Origin: Flavobacteriaceae bacterium
GTDB taxonomy: Bacteria > Bacteroidota > Bacteroidia > Flavobacteriales > Flavobacteriaceae
Length of the DNA: 8,158 nt
NCBI GenBank assembly: GCA_013042825.1
Contig: JABDPL010000165.1
Coordinates: 1-8,158 of the forward strand
Reading direction: 5' to 3'
In this document: one piece after another, positions 5,929-8,158 of the stretch
How the letters are laid out: each line of letters starts with the position of its first letter
How positions within the stretch are numbered: the first letter of the stretch is position 1
Translations under genes and position numbers: made by a program
The notes under the pieces: generated by a model
Database searches by the model: none
What the model was told of the DNA's origin: nothing
Seen by the model: the letters and a program-made list of their open reading frames with translations, nothing else

Positions 5929-6384
5929 ATGGACCAATCTGAGAATAGAGATAAAAAAAGCACTGATCCTTTATACACGCTTTCGGTAGTGTCCCGGCTA
6001 ACAAATACCCCGGCTCATTCAATAAGACAATACATAGACAAAGGATTAATTCTACCTTATAAAACCAAGACCAAAAGACATTTATTTTCCGATGTTGACA
6101 TTTTGAGATTAAAATGTATCAGAAAGCATTTAGATGAGCAAGGATTAAATATAGCAGGTATAAATGCTTTGTTTGCATTAGTTCCCTGTTGGTTGATAAA
6201 ACCTTGTTCAGAGGAAGATCGTAAAAATTGCGATGCATATTCCGATGTTACAAAACCGTGCTGGCTAACTTCTGAAAAAGGACCTGAATGTAAAAATACA
6301 GACTGCAGACTCTGTTCGGTTTATCAACTGCCCGAAAAATGTGTAAATCTGAAAGATTTCATTAAGAAATTGACAAATTCATAA
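5929..6384 (+). CDS. MerR-type regulator with cysteine-rich 'two-CW'-like C-terminal domain
   Basis: This 151-residue protein starts at ATG 5929, preferred over the adjacent TTG at 5926. Residues about 15-75 are a MerR-type winged helix-turn-helix: YTLSVVSRLTNTPAHSIRQY, then GLILPYKTKTKRHLFSDVDI, then LRLKCIRKHLDEQGLNIAGI. The tail (85-140) replaces the usual coiled coil and effector region with eight cysteines: C87, C93, C101, C111, C121, C126, C129 and C138. C87 and C111 are each followed by Trp (PCWLIKPC, KPCWLTSEKG). That layout resembles the 'two-CW' domain found at the ends of signalling proteins of anaerobes and could bind an Fe-S cluster or zinc, or sense thiol/sulfide. It is the first gene of a tight sulfur/redox operon with a dyad just upstream, so local control is likely. 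Ligand and DNA site are inference. Confidence 0.8.
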   Translation: MDQSENRDKKSTDPLYTLSVVSRLTNTPAHSIRQYIDKGLILPYKTKTKRHLFSDVDILRLKCIRKHLDEQGLNIAGINALFALVPCWLIKPCSEEDRKNCDAYSDVTKPCWLTSEKGPECKNTDCRLCSVYQLPEKCVNLKDFIKKLTNS

Positions 6385-6402
6385 AATCTAAAAAAATACA
6401 TT

Positions 6403-6642
6403 ATGAGTACGGATAGCGTAGAAAAAGTATTGGATTTAAAAGGACTATTATGTCCGATACCTGTTGTAAAAATAAGCAACGCAATTAAGGAAGTTGAAGT
6501 GGGAGCGGTTGTAGAGGCTACCGCTACAGATCCCGGAGTTATGATGGACATACCAGCCTGGTGTGCTTCTACAGGAAATGAACTGGAAAGCATGGAAGAG
6601 GCCGATAGTGTTTTTACTTTCCGTGTTAAAAAACTTAAATAA
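6403..6642 (+). CDS. TusA family sulfur carrier protein
   Basis: This 79-residue protein is normal in size for TusA/SirA/YedF. It starts at ATG 6403, 18 bp after the MerR stop, after an A-rich stretch with no SD. The signature LDLKGLLCPIPVVKISNAI holds the conserved C17-P-I-P motif; C17 is the residue that carries sulfur as a persulfide. The rest fits the fold: VGAVVEATATDPGVMMDIPAW is the conserved strand-helix block, and C54 in PAWC is a second cysteine seen in part of the family. TusA proteins pass sulfane sulfur between enzymes, in tRNA thiolation or in dissimilatory sulfur metabolism. Linkage here to DsrM-like and DsrK-like proteins rather than tRNA genes points to sulfur redox chemistry or delivery. 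The exact donor and acceptor are unknown. I give no symbol because several paralogous names are possible. Confidence 0.9.
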   Translation: MSTDSVEKVLDLKGLLCPIPVVKISNAIKEVEVGAVVEATATDPGVMMDIPAWCASTGNELESMEEADSVFTFRVKKLK

Positions 6643-6648
6643 AATATT

Positions 6649-7293
6649 ATGGATAGCAATAGTTTTATGCATTTTGTGGAATACGAATTACAGGCCATTG
6701 CACTAACATGGATGGTCGTCATGTATACCATAAAAGCTGTACAACTTTCTAAGTTACCCATGCCCTGGGAAAAGGAAAAACCCAAAGGTAGCGGCACCAA
6801 GGGTATTCTCAGATCCTATGGAAGTATCTTCATGCCATGGTCTGTAGAAAGTAGTCGTGACAATATTGGGAGATGGATTGGATTTTCTCTTTATCACGTT
6901 GGGTGTTTGGTGGCTATCATCAATACGTTTACCTACACCTTTGCCCCTGGAATAATGACACCAGGGGTCAAGATTGCATTTTCAGCATTGATTGCACCGG
7001 CAATTTTCATCGGATTTGTAAAGTTTTATAACAGACTAAGCAGACCCGAATTAAGACATATCAGCACCCCTGACGATTATTTTTCATTGTTGTCTTTACA
7101 GCTGTTTTTCTTTACAGGAATAATGGCACTGCTGCTTGATACTGTTTTCTGGAGATCCAGTTATTACATAATTACGGCAGCATTTCTGTTTTATGTACCA
7201 TTCAGTAAAATTTCACATTATATCTACTTTTTCTTTGCCCGGTTCCTGACCGGGAAAAGATATGGTTGGCGTGGTATAATTCCTCAAAAGTGA
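6649..7293 (+). CDS. NarI/DsrM-like membrane cytochrome b subunit
   Basis: This 214-residue polytopic membrane protein starts 6 bp after the TusA stop. Hydrophobic helices lie at about residues 12-31, 79-100, 106-126, 147-166 and 171-190, the five-helix plan of NarI / DsrM / HdrE-type subunits. Candidate heme ligands are H83 (LYHVG) and H190 in the C-terminal FSKISHYIYFFFARFLTG block. That block strongly resembles the 'PFSKLSH-hhxPhxR' end of NarI/DsrM proteins; H8 and H137 are other candidates. A hydrophilic loop (35-75, with PMPWEKEKPKG and SSRDNIGRW) separates helices 1 and 2. Such subunits exchange electrons between menaquinone and a cytoplasmic iron-sulfur partner, and the next gene, 4 bp downstream, encodes just such a protein. 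Direction of electron flow cannot be told. It is not true NarI, because no NarGHJ genes are present in the window. Confidence 0.75.
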   Translation: MDSNSFMHFVEYELQAIALTWMVVMYTIKAVQLSKLPMPWEKEKPKGSGTKGILRSYGSIFMPWSVESSRDNIGRWIGFSLYHVGCLVAIINTFTYTFAPGIMTPGVKIAFSALIAPAIFIGFVKFYNRLSRPELRHISTPDDYFSLLSLQLFFFTGIMALLLDTVFWRSSYYIITAAFLFYVPFSKISHYIYFFFARFLTGKRYGWRGIIPQK

Positions 7294-7297
7294 TGTT

Positions 7298-8158
7298 ATG
7301 GAAGCAAAAGAAAAAGTATATCAAGAACTGGATAAACGATTTAACAGACTCATCGGAACATCGGCAACAAATCTTTGTACGCATTGCGGATGGTGTATAG
7401 ATTCATGCCATATTTTCAAAGCAACCGGAAACCCGGATCACTCTCCTGTTGCGAAAGCTGAAAAAGTAAGGCGGGTATTAAAAAGAAAACATGACTGGTT
7501 GTCTCGTCTGTTTCCAAAGTGGACAGGCGCTAAAGATCTTACCGACAGTGATTTAGATGAATGGATTGAAGCGGCATTTAAAAATTGCACCCTTTGCGAG
7601 CGCTGTGTGGTCAATTGCCCTATGGGTGTTGAAACACCTCAGCTATTAGGTACGGCAAGAGGCGTTCTAACCGCGATGGGAAAAAGTCCTGAAATTCTAA
7701 ATCAATTAACAGATTCTGCCATAGCGAGAGAAGAAAACATGGAAATGATGGAACCCTTTTTCAGAAAGCAAATCGCTAATCTGGAAAAGCAGGTGCAGGA
7801 AAAAATGGGAGACGAAAATGCCAGAATTCCACTATCAGAGGAGGCAGACATCTTATATGTTCCGCTTTCAGGAGCACATACTATGATTCCCGCAGCCATG
7901 ATATTCAATGCTGCAAAGGCTGATTGGACAATGAGTCTTTTTGAAGCTTCCAACTATGGATTATTCGTAGCAGACATTCCTAAAGCCAAGAGGATAGTTG
8001 AAAGACTCATGAAAGAAGCTAAAAAAGTAAAAGCAAAAACTCTTGTCGTTACTGAATGCGGTCATGCTTATGGCGTATTGAAGTGGGAAGCACCAAAATG
8101 GTTTGGAAAACAGTTTGATTTTGAAGTTAAAAGTCTGCTGGAAGTAATGGATGATTAC
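7298..8158 (+). CDS. HdrD/DsrK-like iron-sulfur protein (3' partial)
   Basis: An open frame from ATG 7298 runs off the right edge with 287 residues and no stop. The start is 4 bp after the membrane subunit. An overlapping ATG at 7293 is in another frame and gives no ferredoxin motif. Two [4Fe-4S] motifs are intact: C27-x2-C30-x2-C33-x3-C37 (CTHCGWCIDSC) and C97-x2-C100-x2-C103-x3-C107-P (CTLCERCVVNCP), as in HdrC/HdrD/DsrK. The first CCG-type domain follows (about 184-262). Of its usual cysteines only C254 in the ECGHAYG motif is present; the expected PGC and CCG sites read LSGAH (190-194) and SNYG (218-221). An ECGHA motif with degenerate CCG halves is, as I recall, typical of DsrK-type proteins. 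The protein should be cytoplasmic, docked on the preceding cytochrome b, and catalyse thiol/disulfide or persulfide redox chemistry. A second CCG domain may lie beyond the window. Confidence 0.85.
   Translation, partial: MEAKEKVYQELDKRFNRLIGTSATNLCTHCGWCIDSCHIFKATGNPDHSPVAKAEKVRRVLKRKHDWLSRLFPKWTGAKDLTDSDLDEWIEAAFKNCTLCERCVVNCPMGVETPQLLGTARGVLTAMGKSPEILNQLTDSAIAREENMEMMEPFFRKQIANLEKQVQEKMGDENARIPLSEEADILYVPLSGAHTMIPAAMIFNAAKADWTMSLFEASNYGLFVADIPKAKRIVERLMKEAKKVKAKTLVVTECGHAYGVLKWEAPKWFGKQFDFEVKSLLEVMDDY

Noticed and set aside
6324..6800. 158-codon minus-strand open frame.
   Set aside because: It lies antisense across the MerR end, TusA and the cytochrome b start, all of which have clear family motifs; its own translation shows no domain.
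7702..7953. 83-codon minus-strand open frame.
   Set aside because: It is antisense to the DsrK-like gene, whose plus-strand frame is continuous and carries two ferredoxin motifs.
1..8158. tRNA, rRNA, CRISPR arrays, insertion sequences, att sites.
   Set aside because: No cloverleaf, direct-repeat/spacer array, transposase motif or terminal repeats were seen on either strand.

Overview
The window looks like chromosomal DNA from a member of the Bacteroidota, most likely a marine Flavobacteriaceae-type organism. Two secreted proteins end in a type IX secretion (T9SS) type A sorting domain. A DUF1800/DUF1501 gene pair is present. Start codons mostly lack Shine-Dalgarno sequences and have A-rich leaders. 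The best promoter candidates fit the Bacteroidota pattern (TTG/TTTG, about 17-21 bp, TAnnTTT). The genus cannot be named from the sequence alone.

Region 1 (1-2455, + strand) is a tightly packed envelope/secretion operon. It holds the 3' end of a DUF1800-family gene, a complete DUF1501-family gene with a twin-arginine-like leader, and a small secreted protein with a discoidin-like domain and a T9SS tail. Gaps are 1-2 bp, so the three are probably co-transcribed.

Region 2 (2456-4895) holds two unrelated single genes facing each other. The first is a Dps-family ferritin-like protein (+) behind a roughly 200-bp leader that contains three small dyads. The second is a secreted leucine-rich-repeat protein with a T9SS tail (-). 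A strong 13-bp hairpin terminator, symmetrical enough to work both ways, lies between their ends.

Region 3 (4896-8158) is the most interesting part: a redox/sulfur module arranged around a 424-bp divergent intergenic region. Leftward runs a DUF4405-type membrane cytochrome b with an extra C-terminal helical domain. Rightward runs a tight operon of four genes: a MerR-type regulator with a cysteine-rich 'two-CW'-like tail, a TusA sulfur carrier, a NarI/DsrM-like membrane cytochrome b, and an HdrD/DsrK-like iron-sulfur protein that is cut by the window end. The intergenic region carries a Crp/Fnr-shaped palindrome, a second 28-bp dyad just before the regulator, and a REP-like GC-rich palindrome. 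My working model is a thiol- or Fe-S-sensing regulator controlling a membrane quinone-linked complex (DsrMK-like) that exchanges electrons with sulfur carried on TusA. The family calls are well supported; the pathway is inference.
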